The position numbers and the translations under genes are program-made. 5,007 nucleotides of DNA from CALMEC01 sp031376485 (GTDB lineage Bacteria > Actinomycetota > Thermoleophilia > Miltoncostaeales > Miltoncostaeaceae), in NCBI GenBank assembly GCA_031376485.1, contig JANMDV010000126.1, forward strand, positions 1 to 5,007. Direction: 5' to 3'. Positions 1 through 5,007 of the stretch are shown here, in pieces. The notes under the pieces are model-generated. The model was given only the letters and a program-made list of their open reading frames with translations. It searched no databases and was not told the DNA's origin. Position 1 is the first letter of the stretch. Every line of letters starts with the position of its first letter.

Positions 1-1036
1 CGTCGCCCACATGATGGCCGAGCGTGTCGTTGATCTCCTTGAAGCCGTTGAGGTCGATGAGGGTGAGCGCCACGGGGTCTCCCGAAGCGATGCGTTGACG
101 CAATTGGCCGATCAGCCAGCGACGGTTCGGCAGGTCGGTCAGCTCATCTGTCGACGCCTGGCGGTGCACGTCGGAGAGGGCTTGGACGTCGCGATATGTC
201 AGGCCTGCTCGGATGAATGCGGCGAGCAAAGCGCCGACCGCGAGGAGCGGAACGGCGAGTGAGACGGTGTTGACGGTCCCGTATGCGAGGATCCCGACCG
301 CGCCGAGCGCGAACACGACGGGTACGACGGCAACCGCCCAACCCTCGTAGCGGCGGGTACGTTCGACTCTGGTATCGAACAAACAGGCGAACGCCACCAT
401 GGCGATTCCGACGATCCAGAGCGAGTCGAGGATCGTGCCCTCCGCGTAGGTCCCGGCTGCCACCCGCTGCACGTAGATGCCGTCTGCGATCGCAAACGTC
501 ACGAGGCCCCCCGTCAGAAGCGTCGCCTGCCGCTCGAATCGCCAGCCGCCGAGGGCGATCATGAGCAGCACCAACAAGATGAGCAGCAGATCGCCGAACG
601 GATAGGCGAGGTTGGTCGCGACCTCCGAGAGCGTGCCACCGACTCCGGACAGGATCGGGGCGATCAGCAGCGCCACCGCGAGGGCCGCGCAGGTCAGCAC
701 AGCGATCAACCCGTCGAGCCAGACGCTCGGCAGAAACCGTGTGACCCGTGCCCGGATCATGAGCATGACGGCGACGTACGCCGGGGGGTAGAACGCCAGA
801 TAGCCCAGGTCCGCGAAGCTCGGAAACGGCGGTGACTCGAGCAGGGACAACGCTGCCGCGTAGTAGATGTTCCCGAGAGCCCACGCGAGAAGGGCGAAGC
901 TGAACGCTGCGTAGACGGCGCGCTGGCCCGGCCGACGCAGCATCTGCACGAACGGAATGGCGGCCGCCGCGAGCAGACCGGCGTTATAGATCCAGTTGGC
1001 AAAGATGTTGTCGTAGACACCGCGGCCGAGGCCGAA
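1..1036 (-). pseudogene. Multi-TM GGDEF-domain protein (putative diguanylate cyclase), 3' part of a MITE-interrupted gene; runs off left edge
   Basis: Reading leftward from 1036 there is an open frame of about 345 codons with no stop. The first ~280 residues contain about nine hydrophobic segments, for example around WIYNAGLLAAAAIPFV, GDLLLILLVLLMIALGG and VPLLAVGALLAAFI. A GGDEF-domain start follows: TDELTDLPNRR, then LIDLNGFKEINDTLGHH and VGD at the window edge. These are the usual N-terminal motifs of diguanylate cyclases, including the first metal-binding Asp and the FKxIND substrate region. The GG[DE]EF signature itself lies outside the window, so catalytic competence cannot be judged. 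The expected role is membrane-anchored c-di-GMP synthesis. A TAG at 1037-1039, at the element edge, separates this part from its first TM helix at 1203-1306. The nearest internal starts are ATG 941-943 and GTG 947-949, with no clear ribosome site; using them would lose the first TM and most of the second. The family call is firm; loss of function is inferred. Confidence 0.85.
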
Positions 1037-1060
1037 CTAGTGTCCTGAGTCAGAAGTTCG
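1037..1060 (+). repeat. Left terminal inverted repeat of the MITE-like element
   Basis: The first 19 bases pair perfectly with 1184-1202. After one mismatch, TTCG at 1057-1060 pairs with CGAA at 1179-1182, giving 23 of 24 matching positions. Confidence 0.9.
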
Positions 1061-1151
1061 GTGATTGTTTCGGCGAGCGAGACCGAGCGAGGCAAGGACG
1101 CAGGGAACCTGCATATCGGGCTATATTCGGGTGACCGAGGACGCCGCATCG

Positions 1152-1169
1152 CGACGGTCGCAGCCGTCG
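1152..1169. repeat. Small internal hairpin in the MITE-like element
   Basis: CGACGG at 1152-1157 pairs with CCGTCG at 1164-1169 around a 6-base loop. With the long terminal repeats, a single strand of the whole element could fold into a long stem with a side hairpin. No T-run follows, so it is not a convincing terminator. Confidence 0.45.
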
Positions 1170-1178
1170 AAACTGCAG

Positions 1179-1202
1179 CGAATTTCTGACTCAGGACACT
1201 AG
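1179..1202 (-). repeat. Right terminal inverted repeat of the MITE-like element
   Basis: This is the reverse complement of 1037-1060 with a single mismatch at 1183. It ends in CTAG at 1199-1202, the same tetranucleotide as the left edge, as expected for a duplicated or palindromic target. Confidence 0.9.
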
Positions 1203-1306
1203 GCCCACGCGACATGACCGGCGACGCTCGCAGCGAGGAGGAAGGACAATGCGGCGAGCGCCACCCGTGCGCACCAACTTGCCTGTGGATGAGAGGTGTG
1301 TTTCAT
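1203..1306 (-). pseudogene. 5' fragment of the interrupted GGDEF membrane protein (N-terminus and first TM helix)
   Basis: The frame from ATG 1304-1306 reads MKHTSHPQASWCARVALAAL and continues with a hydrophobic stretch ending HVAWA, then meets TAG at 1199-1201 inside the element end. It looks like a short cytoplasmic or positively charged N-terminus followed by one TM helix. It is in the same frame as the GGDEF part on the other side of the element, whose first residues (FGLGRGVYDN) would be a natural loop after this helix. The start choice is uncertain: ATG 1319-1321 and ATG 1385-1387 are also in frame, and only a weak purine run (GATGAG) lies upstream of 1306. ATG 1304 is preferred because the residues before it do not look protein-like and because 1385-1387 overlaps a direct repeat. 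On its own the fragment would be a peptide of about 35 residues with no evident function. Confidence 0.65.
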
Positions 1307-1373
1307 TTTGTACGATCTCATCGACAGCGCGGACGGTGGCCTCAACGCCCTCCCCCGGCTCTCCGGGCCTCCC

Positions 1374-1410
1374 GACCGGATACACACCGCGATCAGACCG
1401 GATACATACC
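1374..1410. promoter_or_regulatory. Direct repeat pair, 22-bp period, upstream of the GGDEF gene (possible operator)
   Basis: GACCGGATACACACC at 1374-1388 recurs as GACCGGATACATACC at 1396-1410, 14 of 15 bases identical, with starts 22 bp apart. That is about two helical turns, placing both copies on the same DNA face. The pair lies 70-105 bp upstream of the likely start (1306) of the GGDEF membrane protein and downstream of the OsmC gene. The spacing and position suit a tandem transcription-factor site. No regulator is identified and promoter elements here are not clear, so the role is inferred. Confidence 0.4.
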
Positions 1411-1441
1411 CTGTAACTCGCCGGCGAAACGCGATCGACTC

Positions 1442-1456
1442 ATGGCGATGCCATCG
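1442..1456. repeat. Nested short palindromes between osmC-like gene and GGDEF gene
   Basis: ATGGC at 1442-1446 and GCCAT at 1450-1454 form a 13-bp palindrome around GAT. It overlaps a second one, CGATG at 1446-1450 with CATCG at 1452-1456 around one C. These could be a protein-binding site or chance. The rest of the 1307-1538 spacer shows no gene. Confidence 0.2.
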
Positions 1457-1515
1457 AGCTGTGACCGAGCCTCAGCGCGTCTGTGAGAGCCACCCATCCG
1501 CGTTCCGCTGACCGG

Positions 1516-1531
1516 CGGCCCGCTGGGGCCG
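1516..1531 (-). terminator. GC-rich hairpin just after the OsmC-like gene (weak terminator candidate)
   Basis: CGGCCC at 1516-1521 pairs with GGGCCG at 1526-1531 around a 4-base loop, beginning 7 bases past the stop of the minus-strand OsmC-like gene. The stem is strong but no T-tract follows on the minus strand. It might therefore be a tract-less terminator or an mRNA 3'-end stabiliser rather than a classical intrinsic terminator. Confidence 0.3.
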
Positions 1532-1538
1532 ACGACGA

Positions 1539-2042
1539 TCAGACGATCGTGCGCTCGACCGGGATCGCGAAGTTGGCGAAGTCGAGCACCGGGCAGTGCC
1601 CATCGACGGCGTCCGCCAGCTCCCGGTAGCGCTCGGGTGACTCCGGCCCATCGAGCTTGACCCGCAGCCGCACCGCGGAGTATCCGGAACGGATGGAGTC
1701 GTCGATACCCAGCAACCCCCGCAGATCGATATCGCCATCGGCCTCGACGCTGACCGATGCGAGCTCGATGCCGAGCTTTATGGCCCAAAGGCGGTAGGTG
1801 ATTGCTTGGCAGGTGGTGAGGGCGGCCAGCACCAGTTCCACGGGGTTCGGGCCCTCGTCAGTCCCGCCAAACCCTTTCGGCTCGTCCACCGTGATGCGGT
1901 GCTTGCGGATGTCGACATCCATCTTGTAGCCCTCGGCCAGTTCGACGCCGACCGTGAAAGTCATCTGGGCGGCCTCGGGCGTACTGAACCGATCGATGAT
2001 CGCGTTGACCCCGGCCTGGGCCTCCTGGAGTTGTGTGGTCAC
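1539..2042 (-). CDS. OsmC/Ohr-family protein (thiol-dependent peroxidase-like)
   Basis: This 167-residue protein belongs to the OsmC/Ohr superfamily. Members reduce organic or inorganic peroxides in the cytoplasm with a pair of cysteines, often using lipoyl or other dithiol reductants. The motif GPNPVELVLAALTTCQA (residues 64-80) carries the first redox cysteine, Cys78, on the central helix. VDGHCPVLDF (146-155) carries the second, Cys150. The spacing of 72 is close to that of classical OsmC proteins. An N-terminal β-region (about 27-55) precedes the helix, as in the fold. At 167 residues it is somewhat longer than ~140-residue OsmC/Ohr proteins, through its N-terminus. The start is GTG at 2040-2042, supported by AGGGGG five bases upstream. 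It is transcribed divergently from the dehydrogenase at 2206. Some OsmC-like proteins have no demonstrated peroxidase activity, so the substrate is open, but both cysteines are present. Confidence 0.9.
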   Translation of the reverse strand: MTTQLQEAQAGVNAIIDRFSTPEAAQMTFTVGVELAEGYKMDVDIRKHRITVDEPKGFGGTDEGPNPVELVLAALTTCQAITYRLWAIKLGIELASVSVEADGDIDLRGLLGIDDSIRSGYSAVRLRVKLDGPESPERYRELADAVDGHCPVLDFANFAIPVERTIV

Positions 2043-2047
2043 GTGAA

Positions 2048-2053
2048 CCCCCT
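2048..2053 (-). promoter_or_regulatory. Ribosome binding site of the OsmC-like gene
   Basis: AGGGGG on the minus strand, five bases before the GTG at 2040-2042. It decides in favour of this non-ATG start; the nearby ATG at 2054-2056 is out of frame. Confidence 0.65.
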
Positions 2054-2080
2054 CATGGACTGCGATGATTGAATTCGGAA

Positions 2081-2108
2081 ATTATCGTTGGAACATTTGG
2101 GAATGCAA
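2081..2108 (-). promoter_or_regulatory. Candidate promoter of the OsmC-like gene in the divergent spacer
   Basis: On the minus strand a good -10 hexamer, GATAAT (2081-2086), lies 16 bp from a weak -35-like TTGCAT (2103-2108). It sits in the only AT-richer patch of the 163-bp spacer between the divergent genes. A start about 7 bp past the -10 would leave a leader of about 30 bases before the GTG, which is reasonable. The divergent promoter for the dehydrogenase must lie in the same spacer, but I see no clear -35/-10 pair on the plus strand. Shared regulation is possible. Confidence 0.35.
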
Positions 2109-2195
2109 CCTCGGGAAGATCCGCGTCCGTCCAGAACGCGTACTCGGTGGCCGCAGGGGATTCCGGGCGTATGCTCAAGGTCCGATTCCCTACCC

Positions 2196-2200
2196 AGAGG
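2196..2200 (+). promoter_or_regulatory. Ribosome binding site of the zinc-dependent dehydrogenase
   Basis: AGAGG lies five bases before ATG 2206-2208. It supports this start over the longer frame opening at 2065, whose extra 47 codons overlap the divergent promoter region and resemble nothing in the dehydrogenase family. Confidence 0.65.
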
Positions 2201-2205
2201 TACAG

Positions 2206-3291
2206 ATGCGAGGCGTGACCTTTCATGGAACCGGCGACATCCGGGTCAGCGATGTCGCGGAGCCGACGATCGAGGCGCCGACCGATGCGATCGTGCGGGT
2301 CACCCTCGCTGCGATCTGCGGGTCGGACCTCCACATCTACAACGCCGGTGCGGCATTCGGGTTCGATGAGGGACAACGTCTGGGTCACGAGTTCATCGGG
2401 ACGGTCGAAGCCGTCGGCCGCGAGGTGAGAGGATTCAAACCGGGTGACCGGGTGCTCTCGGCGTGCAGCGTCGCGGACGGCACCTGCACGTACTGCCAGG
2501 AGGACCTGGCATCGTCATGCCTGCGCTGGTCGTTGTTCGGATGGGCCTCCCGCGTATGGCAGCACGGCGGGGACTCGCAGGGCGGGCAGGCGGAGTTCGT
2601 GCGGGTACCGTTGGCCGACGGTACGTTGCACCCCATGCCCGAGGCGCTCGCGGACCCCGAGCACGAGATGAAGCTCCTGCCGTTGGTGGACGTGATGTCA
2701 ACCGGCTGGCACGGTCTGACCCGCGCAGGCACGCAGCCCGGCCACAACGTCGTCGTCATCGGCGACGGCGCCGTGGGGCTCTCAGCGGTTCACAGCGCGG
2801 CCGCGATGGGCGCCGCGAACATCGTCTGCACCGGCCACCACCCCGACCGTCTGGCGATGGCGACAGCACTCGGGGCGACCGAGGTCATTCCGTCACGCGA
2901 CAACGACGAGATCAAGGCCCGCGTCTTTGAGCTGACCAACGGCGAGGGCGCACATGTCGTGGTGGACTCGATTTCGAGCACCGAGTCCATGGCGACCGCC
3001 CACGCCGCCGTTCGCGCCGGCGGATCGATTGCATGTCTCGGCATGGATCACTTCATGGGCAAGACCCCGGAGGTCAACTGGTTCGACCAGTTCCTTCGCA
3101 ACATCACCATCACCGGCGGGCTCGTGCCGGGCAAGGCCTACATCCCGCGCCTGCTCGAACTCGTCGCCGCCGGCAAGATGGACCCGAGTCCAATGCTCAC
3201 GCATCGGCTGCCGTTGGCAGACGGCGCCGAGGGCTACAAGATGATGGCCGAGCGACGCGAAGGCGTCGTCAAAGTCGCGCTCGCCCCCTGA
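2206..3291 (+). CDS. Zinc-dependent alcohol dehydrogenase, formaldehyde-dehydrogenase-like MDR family
   Basis: This 361-residue cytoplasmic medium-chain dehydrogenase/reductase has the usual family length. The N-terminal GroES-like half carries CGSDLH (Cys38), GHEF (His61-Glu62), and a structural-zinc cluster Cys87, Cys94, Cys97, Cys105. The motif VDVMSTGWHG (161-170) matches the region that supplies the third zinc ligand (Asp162 here) in formaldehyde-dehydrogenase-like members. The Rossmann half starts at VVVIGDGAVG (182-191), a GxGxxG nucleotide site. The end of β2 reads TGHHPDR with no acidic residue, which may favour NADP(H) over NAD(H); this is inference. The reaction should be NAD(P)-linked oxidation of an alcohol or aldehyde, but the substrate cannot be read from sequence. 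The start at ATG 2206 is chosen from the AGAGG site and family alignment. It is divergent from the OsmC-like gene and 19 bp upstream of the uridylyltransferase, probably cotranscribed. Confidence 0.92.
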   Translation: MRGVTFHGTGDIRVSDVAEPTIEAPTDAIVRVTLAAICGSDLHIYNAGAAFGFDEGQRLGHEFIGTVEAVGREVRGFKPGDRVLSACSVADGTCTYCQEDLASSCLRWSLFGWASRVWQHGGDSQGGQAEFVRVPLADGTLHPMPEALADPEHEMKLLPLVDVMSTGWHGLTRAGTQPGHNVVVIGDGAVGLSAVHSAAAMGAANIVCTGHHPDRLAMATALGATEVIPSRDNDEIKARVFELTNGEGAHVVVDSISSTESMATAHAAVRAGGSIACLGMDHFMGKTPEVNWFDQFLRNITITGGLVPGKAYIPRLLELVAAGKMDPSPMLTHRLPLADGAEGYKMMAERREGVVKVALAP

Positions 3292-3310
3292 TCCCCGACC
3301 ACCACACCTG

Positions 3311-4747
3311 ATGGACGATCTCGAAGAGCGCCTCAAAGACACATGGCAAGAGCATCTGATCGAAGCCCTCGGGCGCCTCGACAGAGAGGCGCGCGCAGGG
3401 CTGGCGGCCCAGCTCAACAGCATTGACTTGATGCTCGTGCGGCGTTTGATCCGGCAGCTCGTTCAGACCGACAACCAGCTTCCGTACGCGGCGATCGAGC
3501 CGCCGGACGTGGTCGGGCTGGCCCATTCGTCCGGCGACGTGGCACGTGAGCGCCACGCGCTACGCGCAGGCCAGGAACTGTTGGCCCAGAATCGCGTCGC
3601 AGCGGTCCTTGTCGCCGGTGGGCAGGGCACGCGCTTGGGGTTCGACGGGCCCAAAGGCGACTTCCCGTTCTCACCGATCACCGGTCGCACGCTGTTCGCC
3701 CACCACGCCGCCAAGATCGCCGCGGTGCGCCGCCGCTATGACTGTGAGCTGCCCTGGTACATCATGACGTCACCGCAGAACGACGCCACCACGCGGGATC
3801 TCTTCGAACGTAGTGGGTGGTTCGACCTTCCGCAGGATTCGATTCGGATTTTCGTTCAGGGAACGATGCCCGCCGTCGACCGCAAGACCGGCCGGATCCT
3901 TCTGGAAGCCCCTGATCGCGTCGCGTTGTCGCCGGATGGACACGGTGGCCTGTTCCCCGCCCTCCGTCGCCACGGCCTGTTGGACGAAATGCGCGACCGG
4001 GGCGTGACCACAATGTTTACGTTCCAGGTCGACAACCCCCTGGCGCGCGTCGCGCGGCCCCAGTTTTTGGGCCATCACGCAACCGGCTACTCCGAGATGT
4101 CCAACATCGTGGTGCGCAAACGCGACCCGTCGGAACGCGTCGGGATCGTCGCCCGTTCCCACGGCAAGACGGTGCTGGTGGAGTACAGCGACCTGCCGGA
4201 CGAGTTTGCCCAGGCAAGGGATGCCAAAGGCGACCTGCGCTTTTGGGCGGGATCGATCGCCGAGCATGCGATCGAGGTGGCCCTCGCCGAGCGGGTCACC
4301 GAGGCCGGCGCCACCCTGCCGTTTCGCAAGGCCCTCAAGCGGGTGCCCTACGTTGACGATCGGGGAGCGTTGATCACCCCGGATGCACCGAACGCCGTCA
4401 AGTTCGAGTCGTTCATCTTTGATGCACTGCCGCTTGCGCAGTGCGTGATGTCCGTCGAAGTCGCGCGTGGCGAGGAGTTTTCGCCCATCAAAAACGCCGA
4501 CGGCGAGGACTCACCGGCGACCGCGCGCAGGGATCTCAACCGCGAGTACGGACGGTGGCTCGAGCTGGCGGGCGTCGCCGTCCCGCGTGATGCCGACGGC
4601 GACCCCACCATCGACATCGAGGTGGACCCGCGCTACGCGCTTGACGCGGAGGAGTTGGGCTTGCGTATCCCGACGGGGTTTCGGGTCGATGGGCCCATCG
4701 TGCTGGAGGCAGACCGCGGGAACGGCGGGCGCACGGCGCCGACGTAG
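3311..4747 (+). CDS. UDPGP-family UTP:sugar-1-phosphate uridylyltransferase, eukaryotic UAP1/AGX-like
   Basis: This 478-residue enzyme resembles eukaryotic UDP-N-acetylglucosamine pyrophosphorylase and is unlike bacterial GalU or GlmU. An N-terminal helical region (1-95) precedes the signature LVAGGQGTRLGFDGPKG (100-116), which binds UTP. Then come WYIMTS (149-154), QGTMPAVD (183-190), SPDGHGG (207-213), VDNPL (240-244), EYSD (291-294), VKFESFIFD (363-371) and FSPIKNADGEDSP (390-402, catalytic-type Lys394). It should form a UDP-sugar and pyrophosphate from UTP and a sugar-1-phosphate in the cytoplasm; glucose-1-P or GlcNAc-1-P are the main candidates. The GNI motif common in UAP enzymes reads GSI here (314-316), which may affect sugar choice. 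The start at ATG 3311 has no Shine-Dalgarno sequence, but the N-terminus fits the family and no other start is available. It lies 19 bp after the dehydrogenase, so coupled translation is likely. Its last 38 codons overlap the NlpC/P60 gene on the other strand. Confidence 0.92.
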   Translation: MDDLEERLKDTWQEHLIEALGRLDREARAGLAAQLNSIDLMLVRRLIRQLVQTDNQLPYAAIEPPDVVGLAHSSGDVARERHALRAGQELLAQNRVAAVLVAGGQGTRLGFDGPKGDFPFSPITGRTLFAHHAAKIAAVRRRYDCELPWYIMTSPQNDATTRDLFERSGWFDLPQDSIRIFVQGTMPAVDRKTGRILLEAPDRVALSPDGHGGLFPALRRHGLLDEMRDRGVTTMFTFQVDNPLARVARPQFLGHHATGYSEMSNIVVRKRDPSERVGIVARSHGKTVLVEYSDLPDEFAQARDAKGDLRFWAGSIAEHAIEVALAERVTEAGATLPFRKALKRVPYVDDRGALITPDAPNAVKFESFIFDALPLAQCVMSVEVARGEEFSPIKNADGEDSPATARRDLNREYGRWLELAGVAVPRDADGDPTIDIEVDPRYALDAEELGLRIPTGFRVDGPIVLEADRGNGGRTAPT

Positions 4748-5007
4748 CGCTGGGCGTACCAGCTTTCGGAGAGCTTGGAGATGCGCACGTGGTCACCGGC
4801 ACGGGGTGCGTGAATGAAGCGCCCCTTGCCGACGTAGATACCCATGTGGCCGAGACCAGCGAAGAAGACGAGGTCTCCGGGCCGGAGTCGATTGCGCGGC
4901 ACCTTGCGGTACGCGGTGTACTGCGCGCCGGTGTAGTGCGCCATCCGAACGCCGAACTTGGCGTAGACGTAGCTCGTCAGACCCGAGCAGTCGAATCCGC
5001 CGGGGCT
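4633..5007 (-). CDS. NlpC/P60-family cell-wall endopeptidase, C-terminal part (5' end beyond the window)
   Basis: The minus-strand frame enters at the right edge and gives 124 residues to the stop. It opens with SPGGFDCSGL, containing the catalytic cysteine (codon 4987-4989). RPGDLVFFAGLGHMGIYVG follows with the catalytic His, then RFIHAPRAGDHVRI with the third polar residue. This is the complete Cys-His-His core of the NlpC/P60 fold, which cleaves γ-D-Glu-diaminopimelate or related peptidoglycan peptide bonds outside the membrane. The signal peptide and any binding domains would lie upstream, outside the window. The domain normally ends near RYVGAVRP (87-94). About 30 further Ser/Pro/Arg-rich residues follow before the stop, all encoded antisense to the uridylyltransferase gene. 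That tail looks like read-on after loss of an earlier stop. Enzyme family is firm; exact bond and physiological role are not. Confidence 0.9.
   Translation of the reverse strand, partial: SPGGFDCSGLTSYVYAKFGVRMAHYTGAQYTAYRKVPRNRLRPGDLVFFAGLGHMGIYVGKGRFIHAPRAGDHVRISKLSESWYAQRYVGAVRPPFPRSASSTMGPSTRNPVGIRKPNSSASSA

Larger units (their letters stand above)
1037..1202. mobile_element. MITE-like non-coding element with 19-bp perfect terminal inverted repeats
   Basis: The left end at 1037-1055 reads CTAGTGTCCTGAGTCAGAA, and the right end at 1184-1202 is its exact reverse complement. Allowing one mismatch (1056/1183), the match extends to 24 bp, through TTCG. The outermost CTAG is self-complementary, so it is both inverted and direct, and could be the target duplication (CTAG, or TA within it). 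The interior of about 120 bp has no ORF of useful size and no transposase. In the frame of the host gene it contains several TAG codons. This is the form of a miniature inverted-repeat transposable element moved in trans. A CTAG or TA duplication is known for IS5-group and IS630-type elements respectively, but I cannot assign the parent family. The insertion splits the GGDEF membrane-protein gene. Confidence 0.85.

Noticed and set aside
144..884. Minus-strand 246-codon open frame over the GGDEF gene
   Set aside because: It is a frame-shifted shadow, Arg/Gly/Pro-rich and without family motifs. The adjacent frame encodes a clear TM-GGDEF protein.
1037..1202. The inverted repeat as a transcription terminator or attenuator
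   Set aside because: The arms are about 130 bp apart, lie within a single gene frame and end in CTAG with no T-tract. A mobile element fits better.
1214..1511. Plus-strand frames of 71-90 codons downstream of the element
   Set aside because: The composition is Arg/Pro-rich shadow-like with no ribosome site. The minus strand better explains 1203-1306, and the rest looks like a regulatory spacer.
2065..2205. N-terminal extension of the zinc dehydrogenase by 47 codons
   Set aside because: The extension covers the divergent promoter region and does not resemble the family. ATG 2206 has AGAGG at good spacing and begins with the typical family N-terminus.
2053..2388. Minus-strand 111-codon frame opposite the dehydrogenase start
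   Set aside because: It has no recognisable motif and lies antisense to well-supported coding and promoter sequence.
2463..2930. Plus-strand 155-codon frame inside the dehydrogenase
   Set aside because: It is an Arg-rich out-of-frame shadow caused by high GC content.
3770..4267. Minus-strand 165-codon frame opposite the uridylyltransferase
   Set aside because: It is antisense to a protein with all expected motifs and shows no family features of its own.
1..5007. CRISPR arrays, tRNA or rRNA genes, toxin-antitoxin pairs, phage genes or an undescribed defence system
   Set aside because: There are no spaced repeat arrays, no cloverleaf-like or rRNA-like segments, and no small gene pairs or defence-type motifs. 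Coding space is filled by recognisable metabolic, signalling and cell-wall families.

Overview
The window is high-GC DNA with dense coding on both strands. Its gene families are a multi-TM GGDEF protein, an OsmC-like protein, a formaldehyde-dehydrogenase-like zinc alcohol dehydrogenase, a eukaryote-like UDP-sugar pyrophosphorylase and an NlpC/P60 endopeptidase. Together they fit a free-living actinobacterium, possibly of the Acidimicrobiia type. That placement is inference from composition and family content; there is no rRNA or marker gene here.

Layout. Positions 1-1306 (minus) hold a gene for a polytopic membrane protein with a C-terminal GGDEF (diguanylate cyclase) domain that runs off the left edge. 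It is interrupted at 1037-1202 by a MITE-like element of about 160 bp with 19-bp perfect terminal inverted repeats ending in CTAG. The two gene halves lie in the same reading frame, and the element puts stop codons between them. Positions 1307-1538 carry no gene, but they hold a 15-bp direct repeat (14/15 identical) with a 22-bp period, just upstream of the GGDEF gene. Positions 1539-2042 (minus) encode an OsmC/Ohr-like thiol peroxidase with a GTG start. Positions 2043-2205 are a divergent promoter region.

Positions 2206-3291 (plus) encode a zinc-dependent medium-chain dehydrogenase. It is followed after 19 bp by a 478-residue UDPGP-family uridylyltransferase at 3311-4747 (plus), probably in the same transcript. 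At the right edge, 4633-5007 (minus) is the C-terminal catalytic part of an NlpC/P60 peptidoglycan endopeptidase. Its 3' end overlaps the end of the uridylyltransferase gene by 115 bp, tail to tail.

Function. The divergent OsmC and formaldehyde-dehydrogenase-like genes suggest handling of peroxides and reactive electrophiles. The uridylyltransferase (UDP-sugar precursors) and the NlpC/P60 enzyme (cell-wall hydrolysis) are linked to envelope metabolism, though being neighbours does not show they work together. I found no evidence of a new multi-gene system. The strongest non-routine signals are the MITE insertion into the GGDEF gene and the long antisense overlap at the right end.
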